Shown piece by piece: positions 41,760 through 54,135 of a DNA stretch of 64,000 nt (positions are counted from its first letter, which is position 1; each line of letters begins with the position of its first letter). The notes below the pieces were generated by a model. It was not told where the DNA came from, ran no database searches, and worked only from the letters and a program-made list of their open reading frames with translations. The DNA is taken from the NCBI GenBank assembly GCA_916700875.1, contig CAKAKS010000039.1, positions 26,252,315-26,316,314 of the forward strand. The letters run 5' to 3'. The DNA comes from Sebastes aleutianus. Its lineage: Eukaryota; Chordata; Actinopteri; Perciformes; Sebastidae. A program made the position numbers and the translations under genes.

Positions 41760-41860
41760 ATGTTACAGTTAAAGGCTGACCCACAAGAAACAGGCTGTTT
41801 ATGACCCTGCAGACATCATTTCAGAGGGAGGGGTGCATATGAGAGGGGAGGACAACTATG
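41760..41860. promoter_or_regulatory. candidate proximal enhancer upstream of wt1
   Basis: This non-repetitive block lies 2.6 kb upstream of the wt1 ATG. It contains two TGACCC nuclear-receptor half-sites (41777-41782 and 41802-41807), a palindrome AAACAGGCTGTTT (41788-41800) and a perfect forkhead motif, ATAAACA on the minus strand (41802-41796). Motif density and lack of repeat character suggest a conserved element. There is no direct evidence of function. Confidence 0.25.
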
Positions 41861-42061
41861 ATGAAGCATCTTCACACATCTTCACACTGCAAGCTCTCTA
41901 GCAAAATACAACACATCCTACACTATGCAAACAGATTTTTTTTTTGTTAAAAACAAAATTCAGAATGCCTTTATTTGTTTTTACCTATGTCCAAAAGTAA
42001 CTCAAAATTACTCATTTACTCATAATTCATGCTGTGAATACTATTCCATATTTTCCCAACA

Positions 42062-42774
42062 CAATCTCAGAGCAGTTTGTGAAATAGTCACAAAATGTAA
42101 TCTATTTGATTCATGTACATAGACACACTTTTTTTGTGTCGCTCATCATGCATATACTGTATATGTTCTTACTGTATATACTGTATACATTCTTAATGTA
42201 TATGTTCTTAATATGCCTGTATATATTCTTAATATGCCCTTGTAAAAAGTATTTCCTTTAATAATTGTAATTTAACTTATTATTTTAATGGAGCTTCCAA
42301 GCAAAAAGCATTTCACACGATTTTAACTGTATAACCGGCGTGACAATAAACATCTTGAAATTACTTTCAACAACATATTTTTAGTGCTTTTTCCGACAAA
42401 AGTCCAGCAACACCTGACTCACCTGTCAATTTCTGCTCCAGTCTTTCAAAATAAAACTACTTCGTTAGGTTCAGGAAAAGATCGACTAGGTTAGGCTTAG
42501 GCAAAAAAAACGACTTAGTTAGATTTAGGAAAAGATTGTGGTTTGAGTTACAATAACCCTGGAAGTGCTGTAACTTGGAAGTTACGTGACAAATGTATTT
42601 TGACTTGTGGTTTCGCCGCTCTTTATACTTCCCGGTTCACAATTAAGTGGATTACATACGAATTGATTTTGTGCTGACCATCACAAAAAAAACCCGTGAA
42701 ATTCGTGTCTATGTACACGAATCAATACATTCAATGTTGTGACTATTTCACAAACTGCTGTGCGACTGGGCTGT
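42062..42774. mobile_element. MITE family A, second copy with internal insertion
   Basis: It has the same arms as the 9595-10079 copy (AGCAGTTTGTGAAATAGTCA left, complement right). The segment about 42136-42362 is absent from the other copy. It ends GACAATAAACATCTTGAAAT, typical of a retroelement 3' tail, so it looks like a later nested insertion. Confidence 0.8.
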
Positions 42775-44836
42775 CACAACACAATAATTATGATGGATGT
42801 TCTAACATCAACCTGCGCAAGGACATCAGATGAAAATTTGCCCTTTGGCTTAACGTGGCTTATTCACATCATATTAGTTAAAATGTATTTTCCCTCATAA
42901 ATAATGTCCGAGTGAACGAGAAATAGAGTCTAGAACCAGCCTGCCTGATGGACTGCTGTGGTGTGTGAACATTTTGAAATGTTTTTAGTATAATTGACCT
43001 GATAAGCTATTTGTTTCATAATTAAGGTTACTGTGACACAGCAGTCTGTACTTAACTTGAGAAGAGTCAGCTCCTCGGTTAGAAAAACAGTGAGGTAATG
43101 TTTCTGATGTCAAGGGACATTTTCAAGCTGAGATTTGTGGTTTACTGCTCATTGCCATTGTTGTCACTTGGTTGAGTCAGACCATCTAAATGTGGACAAA
43201 GGAGGAGTCACCACAGCTGTCTGTGATAGGCTGTGAGACACCTGTCAATAAGGCAATCACGTCCCCAAACATACTTTACTTTAAGCCTTTTTAATCTCCT
43301 GAAAGTGAAATTAGCTTTTGAGGCCCAAAACTCAGGCTGTTGTCAGGTTGTAAGGTTGGGGAAAGATCACGGTTACAGTAAAGGTAATCAATCGGTGGAC
43401 TGTGATGGGACGTGAACTCTGACCTCCACATCCATACTTTACGTGTCGTAGAGTACTACAGGAACGGGTCCAAAAGAGTTCCCTCCTCTGGAAGTCAATG
43501 GGTTTTTAGTTAGATGCCTGAAATAAGGTTTGTGGTTAACACAAGCTGAAGAGATTTTAACGTTTTATTCTACGATATAAAATACGTCAAAGAAATATCC
43601 CACTCATGAATTTTGAAGCTTTTACTTGTCTTAAATAAGGCGGATGAACGAGACTACTAAAGGTCATCACGCCAACTCATCTGCCTTTACAGCCTCGTTG
43701 TGTATACTCGCACTCATGCGACTGTGGTGTAGTTCATTTATAGCCTAACGTTAGCTTTTTACTTCTGGTGATTGCATTCACACTTCAAAAATCATAAAAG
43801 TGGTGTTCATTTGTGAATATTGTCTTGCTGAACGAAACGTGTAAGTATCATAAACGTGTGTTTGCCACAGAGGTTATTTTCTGCAATAATCCAAAACCCA
43901 ATAGAAGAATCACATTGGCTTTTTGTCGAGGGAACCAGGGTGAAGCTAACTTGTTGGTTGGCCTACAAAAATACATCATCCCTGCACCACTCTATTACAG
44001 TTAATACCTGTACAGTGCACACATCTCCCTGCACTGTCACTGAAAGTTGATAGTGGACATAAATCTTGCACTGTTCTTACCTGGGATACTGGGCCAAACT
44101 GCTAGTTTATAACACTGTTTCTATTTCAGGTAGCATTAAATATTTAGCCTGCAATATCCAAACCTATTAACAATCAGCTGGCGAACCCTTGGGTTTGATA
44201 AGTGCTCTGTCTGATGAGAACAGAGCGTTTTGTTGCTTTAGAGAACTCCATATGAACTGGGAAAGTTTGTAACCAAACTGAAAAGAATCACATTATTGTT
44301 TCCTGACCTTTGCCTTCTCACAGTTCCTGTGTCAATATCGTCTTCTCATACATACTTGTGTGTTGTCCTTGAGCAATGGCACAGCTTCTGATCTCCTATT
44401 TTAGCTTATCTCTCTCTCCGACTGATGCTCCTGGTTTTGCCAGCTGTGTTGTGGCCATGGCAACCAACAAACACCAACCCACATAGTACCAGACACCATT
44501 CTCAGTAACTTTCACTTCGTTGGGAATTTTTTTTAACAACCGAACCATCCACAGAACTTAAATTGTTTCAGATCACATTTGGAAAACAAACACAACGCAA
44601 AAGAACTGGACTGAGATGGAAATCTACAAAGCCACTGGGACAGATGTGTCAATGTCAGACGGCCGGACGCATTTAGTCTTCAGCATTATTAACGGAAACT
44701 TTCTCAAACAACTCTTCCAACTTGAAAACGATGTCTTGATTTTGGGACACATTTGTATTTTCCTGAGCTTGTGTGCTTCCCATTCAAGACGAATGGATGT
44801 TCAACAGGCCAAAGACGCTGGCAAACTGCCACTGGT

Positions 44837-44838
<2 letters not shown>

Positions 44839-44886
<48 letters not shown>
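44839..44886. repeat. (AC)n microsatellite
   Basis: A pure AC array, 48 bp. Confidence 0.95.
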
Positions 44887-44889
<3 letters not shown>

Positions 44890-45312
44890 TACACGAACTG
44901 CCTGAAGCATTCAAGTATCACAGTCAAAGTGGGTTTTCCCCCTCTTAACGGAAGTGTCCACTCAGCGCTTTTCTTCCCATCATGCTCTTCCCCTGGAACC
45001 GATTACAGCACTGACATGTCTCAATTTGTTTTACACACCGCCTCTGTACGTCAGAGGAAGCAGGGCAGGTACAGTTAGATGGCAGCAGTGTGTGTTGTTG
45101 TTTACTGCTTTTATGCAATTACAGTCATTGTGTGGGCATTTTCTGTGTGTGTGTGTGTGCATGTGTGTGTGCATACTGTGTGCGCGCACGTAAGTGTGAG
45201 TTTGGGTGTATCTAGCAGAGATAGATGGTGACTTCACCATCTGGAAATCTAGTCTGTCTCTCTCGGTGCAAAAAACTGCTGACCCATGATTCAACTCTTC
45301 AACTCCGCAAGG

Positions 45313-45315
<3 letters not shown>

Positions 45316-45351
<36 letters not shown>

Positions 45352-45507
45352 AGGAGGAGAGGACGAGGGAGGCAGGAGGCGCGCGGTGTTAAAAGTGCTT
45401 GTCATGAGCAGAAGAATCAGTGTGTCAGACTACTTTGTTCAGCCATCAACAAGAGTCCATGAAATAAGAGTACATGTGCACTTATGCATAAACACTCACG
45501 CAGATGT

Positions 45508-45543
<36 letters not shown>
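45316..45543. repeat. (GA)n and (CA)n microsatellites
   Basis: GA array at 45316-45348 and CA array at 45511-45543. Confidence 0.9.
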
Positions 45544-45546
<3 letters not shown>

Positions 45547-46079
45547 CTGCTCGCTGTTATTCGCGTACATGACTGATGTTGTTTCCCTCAGAGCCAGACA
45601 GTGGCTGACATGTAGGGAATAAAATAAATGTTGTTTTAATGAAGTGTGAGCTTGTATGACTGACATACTCTTCTCTCTGCACAATATACTGCCTAAAACA
45701 TGCAAATAGTTATACATGTAATAGGTAAATGCAGCATATGTACCACGACTTGAGAGGAAATGCTAACACAACTAAGGCCTAGTCCACACAGGTATTTCTG
45801 TAAACAGTGTTTTTTTCCTCCTTCGTTCACAAAAACAATAATGTCCACAGAAGCATAGTTTTTAAAAAAAAAAATCTCCATCCAAATGAAAACACAAAAA
45901 CACAGTTGAAGTGCTGTCAAGGTCAGTGGGGAGGTTGGGCCACACATACACCGGCGACGGGGTCTGTGTCATGGGAGTGTTGCGTTGGATAAGTAGCAGT
46001 GACCTCCTTAGCGCATTGTGACGCCTCACCTCCTCAATATAGTGGAACAGCTGATTATAACATGAAAGTGAAACTTAAC

Positions 46080-46360
46080 GAACGGCGGTCTCTTGGATGA
46101 AAGCTTTGTGTTTATTGAACCCATCCACCTCCCTTTCTGCCGGCCCGGTGTGTCTCTTTTGCTTTTTAAACTACATCACCACAGCACTTTCCCTGTGCGT
46201 TTACTGTGGCCACGGATGGGTTTACATGGTAGTTAATGAAAAGCCCGGTGCGTCTCATACCGACGCTGAAGGGTGCCTCTTGCGGCGGTATCGAACGCAG
46301 ATGGCCGTGACAAAGCGTCGGTATTTGACGCCCTGGGAATGAGAATGGTCTGGGTTTGAA
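46080..46360. mobile_element. family E fragment
   Basis: It shares the right half of 18527-19141: GGGTTTACAT, AAAGCCCGGT and CGGTATTTGACG followed by GAATGAGAATGG. Confidence 0.6.
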
Positions 46361-46477
46361 AAATCATACATCATCTTCGCTAGAAGAGTGCTTAAAGTGC
46401 AATTTATTTTTCGTTGTTGTAAGAAAAGAACCCCAAGTTGTGACCTGTAACCAAATGCAGGATAAACTGAAAAAGAG

Positions 46478-46975
46478 CTGGATATTTAGCATTAGCAACA
46501 ATGCAACATTTTGACGTTATGGCAGGAAAACCACAGGTGTAACTAATAATGGGCATGCTTACTGGGGCATTTAAAGACACAGTGTGTAGGATTTGGCGGC
46601 ATCTAGTGGTGAGGTTGCAGATTGCAACCAACTGAAAATTCTCCTGAGTGCCAAGCATGTTGGAGAACTATGGTGGTTGATGCAAAGATGCGAATGGCCC
46701 TATCTAGAGCCAGTGTTTGGTTTGTCCCTTCTGGGCTACTGTAGAAACATGGCAGTGCAACATGGCGGACTCGGTGAAGAGGACCCGCTCCATATGTAGA
46801 TATAAACGGCTCATTCTAACAAAAACACGACGGTTCTTATTTTCAGGTGATTCTACAGTAAAGTAAACGTATTAATATTATATTCCATTTCTGCCAATAG
46901 ATCCCCCTAAATGCTACAAACTGGCCCTTTAAATGAGGTGGAGCCATGGTTAATGTTACTGTTATATAGCTGCCT
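46478..46975. mobile_element. MITE family D copy interrupted by a TTAA element
   Basis: The left part has GGAAAACCACAGGTGTAACT and the right part has GGAGCCATGGTTAATG, which are contiguous in family D at 2051-2347. They are separated here by the 46571-46932 element. Confidence 0.65.
46571..46932. mobile_element. TTAA-flanked MITE (362 bp)
   Basis: It begins TTAAAGACACAGTGTGTAGG and ends ACTGGCCCTTTAA, with inverted ends and TTAA on both sides. It has a short GC-rich interior and no coding potential. It interrupts a family D element, which reveals the empty TTAA target. Confidence 0.75.
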
Positions 46976-47771
46976 GAATATAATGAGAATTAGTTCGACC
47001 AAATCCAAAGCCTAAGATGCTACTGTAAGCATGTTTTGTGCATTTTACAATCCAAGGGCAAAGGCTGGTCTATCCCATATAAAACACACCACGTACTCTT
47101 GGTGTAGCAAATAATGTCCTCACGACCTCCTTTCAGCTTCAGCGGGGTTGATTGTTGAACACAAAGACGCATTTGTGTCTTTTGTCCTGTGTTTTGCTGA
47201 TAAATGTACACTGATCCATCATGATAAGCCTTGTGATCTCTGATAGGACTCAGGCTGAGAAATAAGCCAGCAGCGCCGAGACGGACAGCCACACTCAGTC
47301 TGCTGTTCCTCTTCCTTCCACTCTGTCTTTTCTTATTTCTTCCTCAGGAACACATAAACACAGATACATGCATAAAGAAAGACAATCACACACCCTTCCA
47401 CTCTCCATATTAACATGGCTGCCTTCTGTCCCAGAGGAGCACTAAGGCATCTGACCAGTCGGCCAATCTGGTTTGAAGATTGATGGCCCCCACGGCCAAC
47501 GGAACACATTCCTGCTGAATGAACAACAAATTATCTTCAAATGAAAACTCCACTACCTTACCCCCAGTGCTTTCTCTAGAAACACAGAGATCCCACTGAC
47601 CCGGGAAATATTTTGTTTTTCCATACGCAGCGGACTCACGTTAAGGTGGAACGTCTATAAACTAAGGACTGTCAGTGGGCCTCTTCTTGTCAGTTCTTTC
47701 ACTCTCTAATTCCACGCATACAGACGGAAAGAAATATTTCTTAAACATAAAATCCTTCTATTGTACAGGTA

Positions 47772-48634
47772 GCTTTGGTAACACCTATAATAACCATCAT
47801 TTATAAGTGGTAAATTGATAGTTAATTCAACTTAAATAGTTATTTTACTGTTCACAAACTACGAAATGATAATTAATAATATTTACTAATTAGTAATTAC
47901 TAAGTAATGCTATAATTTGTTATTTTAACAGTTTATTGTTGCACACATTATAACAGTTTATATATTATGTATCTGTTCATGATTATTATAATTTGTAAAT
48001 CTTGCGAATAATTACCTTGTTAAACATATGTAAACATTACATAGATAGATATTTGTAACACTTTGTTATTGGTTAATAATTGGTTTGTAAACCATCTATA
48101 AACATTTATTTGGATGGCTATTATAAAGTTGCAACTGATGATTATAATATTTCGTTAAATGGTTAATAAATACTTTGTAAAGTATCTATAAACAATATTT
48201 AGATAGATAGTTAATACTTTGTCACTGGTTAATAATTGGTTTCTGGTCCATCTATCTTTTTCATGTTTATAGATGTTTTACAAACAATTTGTTAAAGGTT
48301 TACAAATCATTTGTTAATCAATACTTAATATAGTATATAAAATGTTATAATGTGTGCAACAATAAACTGTTAATAAATAGTTCACTGATGTAATCAGAAT
48401 GTAATTGTTATCGTCTCTTATCAGCTATGATACAATATAGAATTTATAAACTAATTATTTCATATTACACAAACTAATGATAAAATAACAGAAATTATAG
48501 CATTACTAATAATTAGGAAACATTATTAATTATCATTTCCTTGTAAGTTAACAGTAAAATAACTATTAACTAAGTTTAATGTACTATCAATTTACCATTT
48601 ATAAATTACAGTTATTATAAAGTGTTTCCGTAGC
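47772..48634. mobile_element. long palindromic AT-rich foldback element (863 bp)
   Basis: The outer arms GGTAACACCTATAATAACC and TTATTATAAAGTGTTTCC are inverted, followed inward by matching TTATAAGTGG / CCATTTATAA. Further inward, ATAGATAG/GTTTGTAA motifs recur on both sides. It has no open frame. Confidence 0.75.
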
Positions 48635-51024
48635 ATTCATTTCATCCAAAAAGATGCTTCGGTGTACTTTTGAAACACTGTATGTCTTTGAATGAATTTC
48701 TAAAATTACAATATATAATTACTTACTATAATATTACTTGGCATACCGGAAATGTTTTACATACATATTATAATATTGTAATATATTCTGCAGTTAGAGT
48801 TCTAATGTGACATTGTGATTGTCTAATGAATGTCTGTATGTGTTCATGTATGTATGTATTTGTAACATATGGTTAAAAAAAAATGTAACAATTTGAGTAT
48901 CTTCTGTTTATAATGGAAAAACACCAATAAAAAAATGTTTCTCTCTTCCGTGTCTTTGCTGTTGGTCTTGGCCATGCTGCACAGCAGACCTTGAGCTGAA
49001 CAATAGAGAGAAACGGCACGTCTCACAAAGACACACCCAAAGTAACTTCCACAAACCCCTATTGTACCATTACATAATGAGCATTTGGATATCAGAGGAT
49101 ACAGCAGGTTACAACACCAAAGCGGGTCCAACAGATGAGAAAACGCTCATGTTGTTTTATGTTTTAATTCTCAGAGGAAAGAGAGGAAAATTCTATTAAC
49201 TGTCCAAAAAACGGGGTGAGCAAGAGGGAGGCAGGATTATGAAGAAAGATGAGCTACCGGTGTTACGAAACTCAATCAGCAACAATTTTTGGAGACGGTT
49301 GGACACTTTGCATATTAAAGTTGGCTCACAGTGTGCACATTTCCGCTGAAACACTCCCTCGGTTTGATGACTCACAGATAAGAGGCAGAGAGATGAGGAT
49401 GAGGAGAGGTTATGGACTGGTCACACACAGAGAACCAATGTTAATTTCGTAACCAAAAACTATGACTAAATTTGTTCGTCAACAACCTTTTTTTCCGCGA
49501 CTAAGACGAGAAAATACTTATGTCATTAAACACTAACTGTGACTATGTCAACGTGCAATATTGTTTACGAAAAAAGACAAGACTAAGGCTTCATCCACAC
49601 TAATACGTTTTCGTTTTGAAAAGCATAACTTTTGCTACATTTACACCTAGCGTCCACACTACTCCAGCGTTTTCGAGCTCCTAAAACTGTGACGTTTGAA
49701 AACGCTTATCAGTTAATAACAGTTTCCATTGACTAAAACCATACTAAAATAGTTACTGTTTTCTTGACTAAGATAAGACTGATATGCCCAGACTTGTAGC
49801 CTACTAAAAAAATATGCTGAGGTTGACGAAATATGATAAAACTAAAAAAGACATTTGACACAGGACTAAGACTAAATAAAAAATGAACTCTACAGAAAAT
49901 GCAGGTTAACGACAGATGATGGCCATTTCAAGTGACAGGCAGAAAACTGGAATTTAATGTAAAATAAACGAAGGAAAAGCAACTCTCTGAACAACCGAAT
50001 CAGAATCAAAAGTTGGTATTAACCTTTTTTAAGCTTTCAGACATTTCTTTTCACAGACAATGATAATTAATGGTTGTGAGTGAACTAAGTGCAGCTGCTA
50101 TGACCTTCAACCTCTGAATAATGTTTTCTTTGGTCAATGTTGGTCTCAAATTCACAACCCGTAGAGGATAGAGACACTCCCTGCAAACACAGGTGGTGGA
50201 CCGGATTCCGCTGGACTCTCTATCTCTCTGAACATGTTTGAGTAAACACCGGCCACCTTGCAAATAATATAAAAGGGAGCAGTTGGAGCTTAGTCAGCAG
50301 ATATGGGACTACATCCAAGAGAGAAAGAGAGAGAGTGAGAAAGTGGTACTACCAGCTGCAGTCTCAGTTATTAATACACACTGGTATTCAGACAACCTTG
50401 AATCAACTACACGCACACATGCACAAACACAAATACACAAAGAAAAAAGATTTACTGCTTGAAATAATTCTTGTCAGCTGGAACTGGGTGGGACGGATCA
50501 TTAATACGTTTACTCTCCATTTACCAAGTTATATGAATAAATATCGCAGCAGAGGCGACATTAAAAAACAATGCTACACATGGTGTCATTTGCAAAAAGC
50601 TAAAAAAAAATTTAATTAATAGAATGAATCCATCCTGTAATAGTGTTGTCAGCAACAGTCTTAACTTGCTCTTTGTTTAAACCTGCAATAACTGATTTTT
50701 TTGGGCCACTTCTGGGCAACTCAAAAAAGTTGTGGACACAACATTGACGTATCGTAACCATTGTTAGTTGAACTTGTTAGCAAACAGTTGCTTATTTACA
50801 CATCCAGCAGTTATTGAGCAACATTATCATTCATTTGGAGTCATGTTTCTGTCCACCTGATGAATGTATGTCCAACATTTGCTGTCTTTTAGCTCTGTTT
50901 TTGGTCTCCACCAACACCTGAGTTACGTTTTTGCTTTTGCTTTGCACCAGGTCCCAGGACACCACGTCAGCGATGGATCGTTTAATATTCCTCCGTAAAT
51001 GTTGAGTTGCCGCTTGCTATACAT

Positions 51025-51089
51025 CGCCGCTATGCGTTGTCGCTATGCGTCGCCGCTATGCGTCGCCGCTATGCGTCGCCGCTATGCGT
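51025..51089. repeat. 13-bp minisatellite, five copies
   Basis: Unit CGCCGCTATGCGT, with one variant (TGTCGCTATGCGT). It is GC- and CpG-rich in an AT-rich neighbourhood. Confidence 0.9.
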
Positions 51090-52419
51090 TGTTGTTTATC
51101 AAGGTCAAGATTGTTTATTAAGGTCTTTTTTTCATCAGGTCGCAGATAACTAATTTTCTAATGAAAACGATCTTAGCAAATGTAATGGAATAATAAATAT
51201 CCTCCCACAAAAGAGAACAATAACTCACTATTAATGTGCATGAGACAAATTTCCTGTGTTTTTGTGGAAGTGTTGATTTCCAAGAATAAACGCGTAGACT
51301 TTACAGATGTTTTTGTCAAGGCAGATGTAAAAGAGAGGACAGAGGGAGAGGTAGAATTATACAGAGACAGTCAAACACACACAGATGTTGGCCTGCTATC
51401 AGCTCGAGCAGGCTGTGTGAAGTAAGTTATGTTCTGGCTGTTGCAGACAATTCTTCAAAGATACTATCTCTGTCTCTGCATGGACGGCTGAAGGAAGAAC
51501 TTCTAAATCAGTATGTATATATATATATTTATATATATATGTTCAGAGTTGAATACTGGAGCAACAAATCACAGCTCTCTTCTTAATATCGAGCCAAATA
51601 CACTGAGACAATCTGAAGCCGCAGACAAGCTAATATCCAATAGACACAAATAGATCCACTTCAGATGCCTTTGATGAAACTCACAGTCTGATGCTAAAAC
51701 AGCTTGAAAAGAACTGGCGATTCATCAGTTTCTTGTCAAATGTTTTGTTAACTATGGCCTTGTGTTAGTCATCATCATACCATCCATCAATTAATTAAAA
51801 ACAGAGATCTTAACCTCATGTAACCTACATCAGTTTTTAGTACCGTGTATACTGTGAATCTACATGAGAACATTTATTGCAACCTTAAACTGTGAGGAAA
51901 CATGTAGGTGCTGTTTGGTATTTGCACAGGTCATGTTAAGAGGAAGTGCAGAACATTGGATGGAAATAATACAAAAGAGACATCATATAAACACACAAAA
52001 CCAGAATAGACTCTCCTCTGATAAGGATAGTCTACTGGTAAAACAAAGGTTATAAATAGGAGGAATAAACAGAGTGAGATCATCCTCTTTCTGCCTTCAG
52101 CCAACACTTGACTCTTCCCAAGTTTCTTCAGGCGGTACAACAGGCTCTGATAATTTATGTCTGTTCCCTAAACCACATTAAAAAGAGCAACAAAAAGAAA
52201 GAAATCTAATCCAACCATCTCTAAGCCATGGCAAATTGTTAGGCACAGAATATATATACAGGAATAGTAAAGATAAAAGAACCTAGATAATGAAGTGAAA
52301 TGCAACAAAGTGTGAACAGTGAAAGTAACCCAGTCAAGGCTACAGCAGGATATGACGGCTGGGTGGTGATGGAGAGGCTGCGGAGGCTGTTTTGAGTGTA
52401 AATTGTGATTTTTGATTTG

Positions 52420-52610
52420 ACATACTAACTATACCATAACATTGTAGACATACTATAATATTACTTTTTCATGACATTTTTCAAAATACTATACTATGAC
52501 TTTTCTTTTTACTTTTTTACATACTATACTGTGACTTTTTACATTTTTCGACATACTATACTCTGACATTTTTTTTTTTTTTTTACATTTTTCGACATAC
52601 TTATGAGGCC
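52420..52610. repeat. degenerate tandem repeat
   Basis: Imperfect units contain GACATACTATACT followed by a TGACTTTTT or T-run. There are about five units, separated by poly-T. Confidence 0.6.
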
Positions 52611-53651
52611 AACAACCACCAAACTAAACAGAAAATAAATAAATCCCAAAAACATGAAATGATGAGAGCCTCCTTGCCGCTTGGAGATGTGTAACCATGG
52701 TAACCCGTGCCAACATCATGTGATCAAAACAACGGTTGGTGAGAATCAATAGTCTGAATTAATTTTAAATATATATTATGCCTAGCAAAGTGAAATCTTA
52801 CACTTACTTTTAAATTGAAGCGTTATTGTCGTCACAGAGCTGTCTGCCAACATCATTACTGCATTGCATTGTGGGATATTCATGCCGCCGTAATGTCCAG
52901 CGTTGCGTACTGTAATATTTCACCAGAAATAGTATGCATACTAAGTTTGCGGACATACAAAATATCTCACATACTGTTTAAGTGTACTAAATAGCATGTT
53001 ACTATGGAATTTAAGCAACCATAGACTGCAACAGGAAATAAACTGGGACACATTTGGAATTTTTACCTTTACAACTGTGAAATGGTACATAAGCAGTGGG
53101 CATATAAATAAAAATAACAAAAATAAAAGGCACTCAACATACATGTAGAAAGCAAAAAAAGAGTCTGTTTCCACCCACCCTCCCATAGTGGACTAACTAC
53201 TTGACTCTCAGGCTCCAGTGATCTAACATTGCCCTCCATCTTCATCTTGTCCTTGTCACCTGCTCATAATGAGCCAGAGTCAGTCAGCCAACCAGCAAAG
53301 TAAAGTAGCTAACAGGGAGTCAGAGCGGGACAGATGACTGTGCTGGCAAGGAAACTGAGAAGAACACCGAAACAGATATGAGACAGAGGAAGGACTGCAT
53401 ATGTGCGTGTGTTGGGTTCACCGGCTGGTCAATTGAAAGTGTTTCACAAAAAGGAAAAAAAGCAACATTCTTGGCTTGTCTTCACATAAAAGAGGGGTTT
53501 CTCTACAAGAAAAGGATTAATCTCGTAAACCAATGAAACCATGTCCTTTCCTTTGCTCCCTACTTTTTCTTAACAAAATGTATGCGGTTTCGATTATCTG
53601 GTTAATTTAAACAACTGTTGTGTTTTAATCTGATGTGTCCTGTGGTCCCTG

Positions 53652-54135
53652 GATATGGAGGATGAAACCTGCCAAATCAAAAATAAATGAATAAATAAAT
53701 AAATGACTCTACAAATAAATAAATGTCATTAAATGTAGCATAAATAATATCAAAAATAAATGTAGCCATTAATTAATTGGTAAAATGTGACATATGTGAC
53801 TATCTTTGTATTAATTCCTTTATTTATTTACTCTTCTGTTTAATTTTCCCTTTTATTAATTAATGTCTTTATTTTTATTAATTTAATTATTTAGTATTAT
53901 TTAATTAAAATTGTTTTAATTATTTTTGCATTTAATTTTATTCATTTATTTTGCACTATTTTTTATTTATTTTTAAATCAATTTCTAAAAGTATGTATTT
54001 ATTTATGCATGATTTCCCCTTTGCATTTTACCCCTTAATATTACTTTGCTACATTTAATGACATATTTATTTATCAAGTCACTTATTTATTTATTAATTT
54101 ATTTTTTATTTTGGCAGGTTCCGTCCTCCATACCT
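53652..54135. mobile_element. AT-rich inverted-repeat MITE
   Basis: The left end TATGGAGGATGAAACCTGCC and the right end GGCAGGTTCCGTCCTCCATA are inverted. The interior is almost entirely AAATAAAT/ATTTATTT, so the two halves are complementary throughout. Confidence 0.8.

Larger units (their letters stand above)
42775..46079. other. 5' flank of wt1, no gene seen
   Basis: Apart from microsatellites there is no recognised gene. Open frames here are short and low in complexity. Confidence 0.5.
48635..53651. other. intergenic, no gene seen
   Basis: Contains the 13-bp minisatellite, a degenerate tandem repeat and probable repeat debris at 49440-49930 (many ACTAAA/GACTAA motifs). I recognise no coding segment. 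Confidence 0.5.
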
